Shown: in pieces, positions 9,827 to 20,793 of the stretch
How the letters are laid out: each line of letters starts with the position of its first letter
Position numbering within the stretch: position 1 is the first letter of the stretch
Assembly (NCBI RefSeq): GCF_902859595.1
Contig: NZ_CADIJQ010000005.1
Location: forward strand, 310,001-374,000
Direction of reading: 5' to 3'
Length of the DNA stretch: 64,000 nucleotides
Origin: Achromobacter kerstersii
Lineage (GTDB): Bacteria; Pseudomonadota; Gammaproteobacteria; Burkholderiales; Burkholderiaceae_B
The notes under the pieces: model-generated
Told to the model about the DNA's origin: nothing
The model's database searches: none
What the model saw: the letters and a program-made list of their open reading frames with translations, nothing else
Position numbers and translations under genes: made by a program

Positions 9827-10705
9827 ATGACTCACGCGCACGCTGCGGCTCCGCCGATCCGCCCCGAAGTGGAATATGACCTGCCGCCCCTGCCCCCGCA
9901 GGCGGCCGAGGCGCCGCTGCCGTGGCACGAAAAGCTGTGGCAACACGCCAGCCTGCGCAAGCTGTTCATTCTGGCCTTGCTGGCGGGCTTGTGGGAGTTG
10001 GCGGCGCGCTATACCGACAATGACTTGTTGCTGCCGGGAGCGTGGCAGACGGCGCAAGCCTTCGTGCAGGGCATCGCCAATGGTGAGCTGCCGGCGCGCG
10101 CCTGGCAGTCGTTGCGGGTGTTGGTGCAGGGTTATCTGGCTGGGGTGGCGCTGGCGTTCGTGCTGACTACGTTGGCCGTGTCCACGCGCTTCGGGCGCGA
10201 TCTGCTGTCCACGCTGACGGCGATGTTCAACCCGCTGCCAGCCATCGCACTGCTGCCGTTGGCCTTGCTTTGGTTTGGTCTGGGTGAAGGCAGCCTGGTG
10301 TTCGTGCTGATCCACTCGGTGCTGTGGGCGCTGGCGCTGAACATGTATGCGGGGTTTCTGGGCGTGTCGGAAACGCTGCGCATGGCGGGCCGCAACTATG
10401 GGCTGACCGGGCTGCGGTACGTATTGCAGATTCTGGTGCCTGCGGCGTTGCCCGCGATTCTGGCCGGCCTGAAGATAGGCTGGGCGTTTGCGTGGCGCAC
10501 GTTGATTGCCGCCGAGCTGGTATTTGGTGCGTCGAGCGGCAAAGGGGGACTCGGCTGGTACATCTTTCAGAACCGCAACGAGTTATACACAGATCGCGTG
10601 TTCGCAGGGTTAGCGGCCGTGGTCATCATCGGCCTGCTTGTGGAAAACCTGGGATTCGATACGTTGGAGCGTTTGACGGTACGGCGGTGGGGCATGCAGC
10701 GCTAG
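9827..10705 (+). CDS. SsuC/TauC-type ABC transporter permease
   Basis: The permease has 292 residues: a hydrophilic proline-rich N terminus of about 40 residues and then about six membrane segments. The family motifs FNPLPAIALLPLALLWFGLG and RTLIAAELVFG are clear. The gene closes the importer operon and is followed by a strong bidirectional terminator shared with katA, which converges from the right. Confidence 0.93.
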   Translation: MTHAHAAAPPIRPEVEYDLPPLPPQAAEAPLPWHEKLWQHASLRKLFILALLAGLWELAARYTDNDLLLPGAWQTAQAFVQGIANGELPARAWQSLRVLVQGYLAGVALAFVLTTLAVSTRFGRDLLSTLTAMFNPLPAIALLPLALLWFGLGEGSLVFVLIHSVLWALALNMYAGFLGVSETLRMAGRNYGLTGLRYVLQILVPAALPAILAGLKIGWAFAWRTLIAAELVFGASSGKGGLGWYIFQNRNELYTDRVFAGLAAVVIIGLLVENLGFDTLERLTVRRWGMQR

Positions 10706-10726
10706 CCGGCGCGTTGTCCACAGGTA

Positions 10727-10763
10727 AAAAGGGGGCGGCTTTCTTGCGAAGCCGCCCCCTTTT
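10727..10763. terminator. Bidirectional terminator between ssuC-like permease and katA
   Basis: A 15-bp stem, AAAAGGGGGCGGCTT pairing with AAGCCGCCCCCTTTT, has a seven-base loop (10742-10748). It carries an A-run on one side and a T-run on the other, so it can terminate transcription in both directions between the convergent genes. Confidence 0.9.
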
Positions 10764-10811
10764 ATTCACCGCCAGACGTCGCCTGGCGATTCATGCAGCC
10801 AACCTAAGCGT

Positions 10812-12257
<1,446 letters not shown>

Positions 12258-12318
12258 AGCACACTCCCTACGTGATCTGGAGGGCGCGTGGCCTTTGCCG
12301 GCCCGCGCCGTGTTGTGA

Positions 12319-12349
12319 ATATTCCCCGGCGATGCCGCCCGGGGAATAT
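12319..12349 (-). promoter_or_regulatory. katA leader hairpin
   Basis: An 11-bp perfect inverted repeat (12319-12329 and 12339-12349) with a nine-base loop lies directly downstream of the katA -10 element. It would form a hairpin near the 5' end of the katA mRNA, which could protect the mRNA or act as a regulatory element. Confidence 0.5.
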
Positions 12350-12358
12350 GTCCGACAC

Positions 12359-12387
12359 ATCATAGGGGTCATCGTTTCACTTGTGAA
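12359..12387 (-). promoter_or_regulatory. katA sigma70-like promoter
   Basis: On the minus strand, TTCACA (12387-12382) and TATGAT (12364-12359) are separated by 17 bases. The predicted start near 12352 gives a leader of about 95 bases before the katA ATG. Confidence 0.6.
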
Positions 12388-12424
12388 GTTGATTGAAGCA
12401 CCAAATTCAATTGATTAAAGCTAT
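12388..12424 (-). promoter_or_regulatory. OxyR-like binding site upstream of katA
   Basis: On the minus strand, ATAGCTTTAATCAAT (12424-12410) matches nine of the ten fixed positions of an OxyR element (ATAG-N-T-NNN-A-N-CTAT). After seven bases comes a weaker second element, GGTGCTTCAATCAAC (12402-12388), which matches five of ten. The total of 37 bp is the length of a full OxyR site, and it abuts the -35 element as in activated promoters. Confidence 0.5.
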
Positions 12425-12483
12425 TAAGAAATGCCTCAGATGGCGTGCTTCGGTCATCGCTGCAAACGGCGCGCGCATAAAAA

Positions 12484-12505
12484 AACCGGCCCCTTGGGGC
12501 CGGTT
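12484..12505 (-). terminator. Terminator of the rnpA-yidD-yidC transcription unit
   Basis: AACCGGCCCC / GGGGCCGGTT forms a near-continuous palindrome. It is followed on the minus strand by a run of T (A-run at 12478-12485 on the plus strand). It begins 24 bases after the yidC stop. Confidence 0.85.
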
Positions 12506-12528
12506 CTTCATGCTTGCAAGGAAGAGGC

Positions 12529-14208
12529 TTAGCGGTTTGCCGCGGCTTCCGTCTTGCGTTGCATGGCGCGGGTGATGGACCATTGCTGCGCGATCGACAA
12601 GGTGTTGTTGACGCACCAGTACAGCACCAGACCGGCCGGGAAGAAGAACATCATCCCACCGAACACCAGCGGCATGATCATCATGACCTTGGCCTGGATG
12701 GGGTCCGGGGGCGTCGGGTTCAGTTTGATCTGCAGGAACATGGTGGCCATCATGATGGCGGGCAGAATGAAGTACGGGTCGCGGATCGACAGGTCATGGA
12801 CCCACAGAATCCACGGCGCGCCGCGCATTTCCACGCTGGCCAGCAGCACCCAGTACAGCGAGATGAACACCGGAATCTGCACCACCATCGGCAAGCAGCC
12901 GCCCAGCGGGTTGATCTTTTCGGTGCGGTACATCTCCATCATGGCGGCGTTGAGCTTCTGCTTGTCGTCGCCGTACTTTTCCTTCAGCGCTTGCAGACGC
13001 GGGGCCACTTGCTTCATGCGGGCCATCGAGCGGTAGCTTGCGGCGGCCAGCGGGTAGAAGATGGCCTTGATCAGCACGGTCAGTGCGACGATGGTCCAGC
13101 CCCAGTTGCCCAGCAGCGAATGCAGCCACGTCATCAGCGTGAACAGTGGCTTGGCGATGATGGTCAGCCAGCCATAGTCCACCACCAGTTCCAGGCCGGG
13201 GGCGAGCGCCGCCATGGCCTTCTGGTCTTGCGGGCCAACCCACAGGTGCGAGTCGACGCGCGACGCGGAACCCGGGGCAATTTCACCCACGGCTTCGATG
13301 CTGCGGGCGGCGTACAGGTTCTTCTGCACTTCCAGCAGTTCGTTCGTGCGCGGCTTGCCTTGCGGCGGCACCCAGGCGGTGGCGAAGTAGTGCTGCACCA
13401 CGGCGATCCAGCCGTTGTCCGCCTGCTTGATGTAGTTGGCCTTCTTCTTTTCGATGTCGCTGAAGGTGCTCTTCTGGAACTTGTCCTGTTCAGAGTAGAC
13501 GGCGAAACCGGTGAAGGTGTGATAGAAGCTCGACGTGTCGGCCGGGTCGTTGCCGTCGCGCTCAAGCTGCAGGTACAGCGCGGGCGTGACGGGGGCGGAG
13601 CCGACGTTGGCCAGGTCATGGCGCACGTCGATGTCGTAGCGGCCCTTGTGCAGGGTGAACGTCTTGGTGACCTTCACGCCGCCCGATTCGCCTTCGAAGG
13701 CAACGACGAGGCTGTCGCCGGTCAGTTGGCGTTCGGTGGACACGACGCGGAAAGGCGTCTGGTGCGTGGGGAAGCTCTGGCCATTGGGGGCGCCAACCAC
13801 GCCGGATTGCACGACGTAGGTCAGGCCGGCCGAACGGTCCAGCAGCACGGTGGGCTTGTCGGGCTGGCCGGTTGCCGGGTACTTCAGCAGCTCGGCGCGC
13901 ACCAGTTGGGCGCCCATCGTGTCGAACGTCAGACGCAGAACGTCCGTCGTGATGACGACTTCTTCCGAGCGTGCGGTAGCGGGTGCAGTGGCGCCAGGAA
14001 CCGCCGACGGCGTAGCTGCCGTGGAGGTCGGCGCGCTGGGCACCGATGGCGTGGCGTTATTGGCGCCGGCCTGCGGTTCAGCCGTGCTGGCCGCGGGCGT
14101 CGGGCCCCCGAACAGCGACGGCTTGCCGTTATGGATTTGCCAGTTGTTCCATAGGAGCAACAGCGAAAAGGAAAAAATCATCCAGAGGACGGTTCGTCGG
14201 ATATCCAT
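12529..14208 (-). CDS. yidC: Membrane protein insertase YidC
   Basis: YidC inserts membrane proteins and assists SecYEG. At 559 residues it has the Gram-negative layout. One N-terminal membrane segment (TVLWMIFSFSLLLLWNNW) is followed by a linker rich in Ala, Thr and Pro and by a large periplasmic domain to about residue 340. The conserved insertase core then has five membrane segments, including PLFTLMTWLHSLLGNWGWTI, GGCLPMVVQIPVFISLYWVL and GLVLYWCVNNTLSIAQQW. It sits in the usual minus-strand order rpmH-rnpA-yidD-yidC. In many proteobacteria mnmE follows yidC; here a terminator and katA follow instead. Confidence 0.98.
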   Translation of the reverse strand: MDIRRTVLWMIFSFSLLLLWNNWQIHNGKPSLFGGPTPAASTAEPQAGANNATPSVPSAPTSTAATPSAVPGATAPATARSEEVVITTDVLRLTFDTMGAQLVRAELLKYPATGQPDKPTVLLDRSAGLTYVVQSGVVGAPNGQSFPTHQTPFRVVSTERQLTGDSLVVAFEGESGGVKVTKTFTLHKGRYDIDVRHDLANVGSAPVTPALYLQLERDGNDPADTSSFYHTFTGFAVYSEQDKFQKSTFSDIEKKKANYIKQADNGWIAVVQHYFATAWVPPQGKPRTNELLEVQKNLYAARSIEAVGEIAPGSASRVDSHLWVGPQDQKAMAALAPGLELVVDYGWLTIIAKPLFTLMTWLHSLLGNWGWTIVALTVLIKAIFYPLAAASYRSMARMKQVAPRLQALKEKYGDDKQKLNAAMMEMYRTEKINPLGGCLPMVVQIPVFISLYWVLLASVEMRGAPWILWVHDLSIRDPYFILPAIMMATMFLQIKLNPTPPDPIQAKVMMIMPLVFGGMMFFFPAGLVLYWCVNNTLSIAQQWSITRAMQRKTEAAANR

Positions 14209-14256
14209 GGTGCCTACTGAAGTGAATACGGGCCAGCAAAGCCCGCCAGTTTAGCG

Positions 14257-14532
14257 TCAATCGTGCTCGGTGCGGTGGCTGTGGGAACAGCACGGGGGGC
14301 CATTGGTTCCCCGTGTTGGCGGAACCGGGTCCCATCCGCCGGGCGACCACGGATGGCAGCGGCCAATGCGCCGAACCGCCATCCAGAAACCGCGCCAGGC
14401 GCCGTGGCGTTCGATTGCTTCAATCGCGTACGCCGAGCAAGTAGGGGTAAAGCGGCACTGCCGGCCGATCCAGGGACTCAGGAAAAACCTGTAGAACCGG
14501 ATGGGGGCGATGAGCAGTGCTTTGAAAATCAT
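14257..14532 (-). CDS. yidD: Membrane protein insertion efficiency factor YidD
   Basis: YidD is a small protein (91 residues) that associates with the inner membrane and aids YidC-dependent insertion. The core [20 protein letters not shown], then [17 protein letters not shown] and GRCHPW with GGWDPVP, is diagnostic. Its ATG overlaps the rnpA stop by four bases (ATGA on the minus strand). The tail after GGWDPVPP is longer and less conserved than in short homologues. Confidence 0.96.
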   Translation of the reverse strand: MIFKALLIAPIRFYRFFLSPWIGRQCRFTPTCSAYAIEAIERHGAWRGFWMAVRRIGRCHPWSPGGWDPVPPTRGTNGPPCCSHSHRTEHD

Positions 14533-14900
14533 CGCGCGATCCGTTCAAAGTGAGCGTCCACTTCGGCTCTGACCAAGCGTTTTAGCGAGGTGAGCGTGGT
14601 GGGAGCGACTTTGCTATGCAATCGCACGACGTAATCCTTGGGCGGCAACGCCAGACGCCGGTGGCGGAACGCTTCGCGGATGACCCGCTTGATGGCGTTG
14701 CGCGTACTGGCGTGGGCGGCGAAGCGCTTGGCGATGATCAGCCCCAAGCGGGCACAGGCATCCTGGCCGGGAGGCAGATCATTGGGAGCCGAAGTCACAA
14801 TGAATAACGCCCCTCGAGCAAGACGCCGGCCTTTTAGGGCAGCGGCGAACTCGGAGGGGCGATGCAACCGCGCCTCCGGGGGAAGCGTGGAGCGCGGCAT
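14529..14900 (-). CDS. rnpA: Ribonuclease P protein component
   Basis: RnpA is the basic protein subunit of RNase P, which matures tRNA 5' ends. The family core is [20 protein letters not shown] followed by KRVIREAFR, the RNR-type motif of the family. I chose the start at 14900 ([18 protein letters not shown]), giving 123 residues, a normal length. An upstream in-frame start at 14975 would add 25 residues rich in Ser and Gln that do not resemble the family. It is translationally coupled to yidD. Confidence 0.95.
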   Translation of the reverse strand: MPRSTLPPEARLHRPSEFAAALKGRRLARGALFIVTSAPNDLPPGQDACARLGLIIAKRFAAHASTRNAIKRVIREAFRHRRLALPPKDYVVRLHSKVAPTTLTSLKRLVRAEVDAHFERIAR

Positions 14901-15013
14901 GGACTGCGGGTCAGGCGTTTGCGCGGAACCAGAACGAGATTGCGAGAGGTCTTGCAATATGGCCGGTCCGTGCAAAGAGTCACGGTCTTCCGGAAAAACC
15001 GGAAAACCAGAAC

Positions 15014-15148
15014 TTAGACAGCCAGACGCTTACGGCCCTTGGCGCGACGGGCGTTCAGGATGGCGCGGCCAGCGCGGGTTTTCATGCGCACGCGAAAGCC
15101 ATGGGTGCGCTTGCGGCGGGTAACGGAAGGTTGGTAGGTACGTTTCAT
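15014..15148 (-). CDS. rpmH: 50S ribosomal protein L34
   Basis: The 44-codon gene reads [19 protein letters not shown]..., ending [10 protein letters not shown], the near-invariant sequence of bacterial L34. It is the smallest gene of the window and the first of the minus-strand rpmH-rnpA-yidD-yidC block, divergent from dnaA. The gap to rnpA is about 113 bases. Confidence 0.98.
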   Translation of the reverse strand: MKRTYQPSVTRRKRTHGFRVRMKTRAGRAILNARRAKGRKRLAV

Positions 15149-15235
15149 GGACGATCCACAAAAAGAACAAAAGTCAGAAGGGACCTGCCCGGAGGGTTCC
15201 AGGTCGCGGATTCAGCAGCGGGTATCTAGTGAGCA

Positions 15236-15256
15236 TTTTTGCAACATGTGCAAAAA
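15236..15256. repeat. Inverted repeat TTTTTGCA-N5-TGCAAAAA
   Basis: A perfect 8-bp stem (15236-15243 and 15249-15256) surrounds ACATG. With T-runs outside on both strands it could be a small terminator-like hairpin or a protein-binding palindrome in the rpmH promoter area. Confidence 0.5.
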
Positions 15257-15500
15257 ACAACTCGTAGACGGGGCTCTGGACAAGGGATTTCTCCCCAGGC
15301 GACCTATTCAGCAAAGCTAAAAACCGGACAGTGCAGTAAGCGCCCCAACCAATGAAAGGAGGGGTCTTGCCACAACTCCGGCTAAGCTCTCTGTGAAACC
15401 TTCTGACAGACAGAATTCGGAAAAGCCCACCATTTCAGCAAGTTTTCCCTGTCTTGTCAAACAGTTAAGCCTGAGCAGTGTAGACGCTTATGTCCTACCC

Positions 15501-15509
15501 TGTGGATAA
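15501..15509 (-). promoter_or_regulatory. DnaA box (TTATCCACA on the minus strand)
   Basis: TGTGGATAA on the plus strand is an exact match to the high-affinity DnaA box. It lies 45 bases before the dnaA ATG, a position expected for autoregulation of dnaA. Confidence 0.8.
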
Positions 15510-15553
15510 CCCCAGCCCAGGCAAGGTAGAATCGAGGTTTGAATAAGAGCGAC

Positions 15554-17011
15554 ATGAAAGAATTCTGGCAGACCTGCGTCAGTCGTCTTGAGCAGGAACT
15601 CCCCCCCCAACAAATCAGCGCGTGGATACGACCGCTGGTCCCGCTTGCGTACGACGAAACGCAGGCGGTGCTGCGCGTTGCCGCGCCCAACCGCTTCAAG
15701 CTGGATTGGGTGCGTAAGAATTTTTCCCACCAGATTGAAGCGTTGGCCGCGGAGTGGTTCAAGCGACCAGTACAGGTGTTGTTCGAGTTGCCTTCTCATG
15801 GAGCCGCCCCGCGTATGCCGGTCGCGCCCGTGCGTGCGCCGCAGCCCGATCAGTCCCACCTGTCCGCTGCACAGCCCTCAGGCGGCGCGCCGCCCATGCA
15901 GGCCCCGGCTCCGGCCGCCCCACCCCCGCCCGCGACCACGGCGGCTGCCCAGGCGGTCAACGCCGACGCGGCCAACATCGTGTACGAGCGTTCGCGCCTG
16001 AATACGGATCTCACCTTCGAGAACTTCGTGACGGGTAAGGCGAACCAGCTCGCGCGCGCCGCGGCGCTGCAAGTGGCCGAGAACCCGGGCACGTCCTACA
16101 ACCCGCTGTTCCTGTATGGCGGCGTGGGCCTGGGCAAGACTCACTTGATCCACGCCATCGGCAACGCCATGGTGGCGGCCGGCACGGGCGTACGCGTGCG
16201 CTATGTGCACGCCGACCAATACGTGTCCGATGTGGTGAAGGCGTACCAGCGCAAGGCGTTCGATGATTTCAAGCGCTACTACCATTCGCTGGACTTGCTG
16301 CTGATCGATGACATTCAGTTCTTCTCCGGCAAGAACCGCACGCAGGAAGAATTCTTCTACGCGTTCGAAGCGATGGTGGCCCAGCGCAAGCAGATCATCA
16401 TCACCAGCGATACGTATCCGAAGGAACTGTCGGGCATCGACAGCCGCCTGATCTCGCGCTTTGACTCCGGCCTGACGGTGGCGATCGAGCCGCCCGAGCT
16501 GGAAATGCGCGTGGCGATTCTGCTGCGTAAAGCGGAATCCGAAGGCGTGCCCATGCCCGAGGAAGTGGCCTTCTTCATTGCCAAGCATCTGCGCAGCAAC
16601 GTGCGCGAGCTGGAAGGCGCGTTGCGCAAGGTGCTTGCCTACGCCCGCTTCCACGGCCGCGATGTGCTGACGGTGGATGTTTGCAAGGAAGCCCTGAAGG
16701 ACTTGCTGTCCGTGTCCAACGGCCAGATCACTGTGGAAAATATCCAGAAGACGGTTGCGGATTTCTACAAGATCAAGGTCGCCGACATGTACTCGAAACG
16801 CCGGCCCGCCAATATCGCATTGCCGCGCCAGGTCGCGATGTACCTGGCGAAGGAGCTGACGCAGAAAAGCCTGCCGGAAATCGGCGATTTGTTCGGGGGT
16901 CGTGATCACACCACCGTACTTCACGCCGTACGCAAGATTTCCGACGCCCGCGCAAAGCAAGCGGAGCTCAACCATACCCTGCACGTGTTGGAACAAACTC
17001 TAAAAGGATGA
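15554..17011 (+). CDS. dnaA: Chromosomal replication initiator protein DnaA
   Basis: DnaA is the AAA+ protein that binds DnaA boxes and opens the replication origin (485 residues). Domain I begins [16 protein letters not shown]. Domain II (about residues 85-150) is a proline/alanine-rich linker. Domain III has Walker [10 protein letters not shown] near residue 189 and Walker [11 protein letters not shown]. Domain IV ends with the DNA-binding signature [16 protein letters not shown] chose ATG 15554; a TTG at 15539 would add five residues (MNKSD) not expected for the family. Its stop overlaps the ATG at 17008 next to dnaN. Confidence 0.98.
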   Translation: MKEFWQTCVSRLEQELPPQQISAWIRPLVPLAYDETQAVLRVAAPNRFKLDWVRKNFSHQIEALAAEWFKRPVQVLFELPSHGAAPRMPVAPVRAPQPDQSHLSAAQPSGGAPPMQAPAPAAPPPPATTAAAQAVNADAANIVYERSRLNTDLTFENFVTGKANQLARAAALQVAENPGTSYNPLFLYGGVGLGKTHLIHAIGNAMVAAGTGVRVRYVHADQYVSDVVKAYQRKAFDDFKRYYHSLDLLLIDDIQFFSGKNRTQEEFFYAFEAMVAQRKQIIITSDTYPKELSGIDSRLISRFDSGLTVAIEPPELEMRVAILLRKAESEGVPMPEEVAFFIAKHLRSNVRELEGALRKVLAYARFHGRDVLTVDVCKEALKDLLSVSNGQITVENIQKTVADFYKIKVADMYSKRRPANIALPRQVAMYLAKELTQKSLPEIGDLFGGRDHTTVLHAVRKISDARAKQAELNHTLHVLEQTLKG

Positions 17012-17013
17012 AC

Positions 17014-18123
17014 ATGCAACTCGTACAAACCACACGCGATGCATTGCTGAAACCGCTGTCGACTGTGGCGGGCATCGTCGAAAGACGCCATACCCTGCCC
17101 ATTCTTGCGAACATCCTGATGCGCAAGGAAGGCAACAAGGTTGCCTTTATTGCGACCGACCTGGAAGTACAGATCACCACGCACGCCGACTTCGGCGTGG
17201 GCCAGGACAACGAGTCCACCACGGTTGCCGCGCGCAAGCTGCTCGACATCCTGAAAGCGCTGCCGGATACCGGCGACGTGCGTCTGGCGCTGGCCAGCAA
17301 CAAGCTGTCGGTGCAGTCGGCCAAGAGCCGCTTTGCGTTGCAGACGCTGGCTGCCAGCGAGTTCCCCACCGTGGCTCAGCCCGAGCAGTGGGACGTCTCG
17401 CTCACCATGCCGCAACGCACGCTGCGCCATCTGTTCAACATGGTGCACTTCGCCATGGCGCAACAAGACATCCGTTACTACCTGAACGGCATGTTGCTGG
17501 TGTTTGAACCGGGCCGTGTGCGCGCCGTCGCCACCGATGGTCACCGCCTGGCGCATTGCTCGACGGAAGCTGACGGCATTGCCGAACGTCACGAAGTGAT
17601 CGTGCCGCGCAAGACCGTGCTGGAAATGCAGCGCCTGCTGGAAGACTCCGATGAAGTGGTCTCCATTGATGTGGCGCCGGGCCAGATCCGTTTCCGTTTC
17701 GGCGACGTCGAGCTGGTGTCCAAGCTGGTCGAAGGCAAGTTCCCCGATTTCACGCGTGTGATTCCCACGAACTACACGCGCCACTTCATGGTGGGCCGCG
17801 AAGCGCTTCAAGGCAGCTTGCAGCGCGCCGCCATTTTGACGACCGACAAGTTCAAGGGTGTGCGCCTGCAACTGGCGCAGAACCAGATGAAGATTTCGTC
17901 TTCCAACGCCGAGCAAGAAGAGGCGCAGGAAGAAATCGACATCGACTATGGCCATGAAGCCCTGGACGTGGGCTTTAACGTGGGCTACCTGCTCGACGTG
18001 CTGGCCAACGTGAAGGTCGACAACATCCAGTGGTCGGTCATGCCCGACGCCAACGCGTCGGCGCTCATCACCCTGCCCGAAGACGACCAGTTCAAGTACG
18101 TCGTCATGCCCATGCGGATTTGA
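17014..18123 (+). CDS. dnaN: DNA polymerase III subunit beta (sliding clamp)
   Basis: The ring-shaped processivity clamp of DNA polymerase III has 369 residues in three repeated domains. Recognisable segments are RRHTLPILANILM, the DGHRLAHC loop and the C-terminal VVMPMRI. Two start codons are possible. ATG 17008 overlaps the dnaA stop but has the AAAAGG ribosome site directly against it; ATG 17014 has that site at normal spacing and gives the usual MQLVQTTRDALLKPL start. It is probably co-transcribed with dnaA. Confidence 0.97.
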   Translation: MQLVQTTRDALLKPLSTVAGIVERRHTLPILANILMRKEGNKVAFIATDLEVQITTHADFGVGQDNESTTVAARKLLDILKALPDTGDVRLALASNKLSVQSAKSRFALQTLAASEFPTVAQPEQWDVSLTMPQRTLRHLFNMVHFAMAQQDIRYYLNGMLLVFEPGRVRAVATDGHRLAHCSTEADGIAERHEVIVPRKTVLEMQRLLEDSDEVVSIDVAPGQIRFRFGDVELVSKLVEGKFPDFTRVIPTNYTRHFMVGREALQGSLQRAAILTTDKFKGVRLQLAQNQMKISSSNAEQEEAQEEIDIDYGHEALDVGFNVGYLLDVLANVKVDNIQWSVMPDANASALITLPEDDQFKYVVMPMRI

Positions 18124-18206
18124 TCCGCGCCCCACGCGTTTGTGGGTTTGTGCCGCTTGCGGGCCTGAGGGCTCGCGGGCGGTCCGGCCGCCAGGCCGTT
18201 CTTTAA

Positions 18207-20672
<2,466 letters not shown>

Positions 20673-20732
20673 TCAAGCCCATACGTGATGTCGTCAGAAC
20701 GTAGATCGTTCTCGGGGATCTGATGGGTTGAT

Positions 20733-20760
20733 AGGGCTGCTTCGGCAGCCCTTATTTTTT
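20733..20760 (+). terminator. Rho-independent terminator of gyrB
   Basis: An 8-bp stem AGGGCTGC / GCAGCCCT closed by a UUCG tetraloop (20733-20752) is followed by TATTTTTT. It ends about 35 bases before the next gene. Confidence 0.93.
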
Positions 20761-20793
20761 GTGGTTGCGTTTCCAAACGGCAAGGATGGGGTG

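Larger units (their letters stand above)
15149..15553. other. rpmH-dnaA divergent intergenic region (possible oriC or dnaA control region)
   Basis: This 405-bp gap carries the promoters of rpmH and dnaA. It contains one perfect DnaA box (15501-15509), an 8-bp stem inverted repeat (15236-15256) and two near-boxes, CGATCCACA (15152-15160) and TCTGGACAA. I see no dense box array and no obvious AT-rich unwinding element, so an origin here is possible but not proven. In some Alcaligenaceae the origin may lie near mnmG/parAB instead. Confidence 0.6.
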
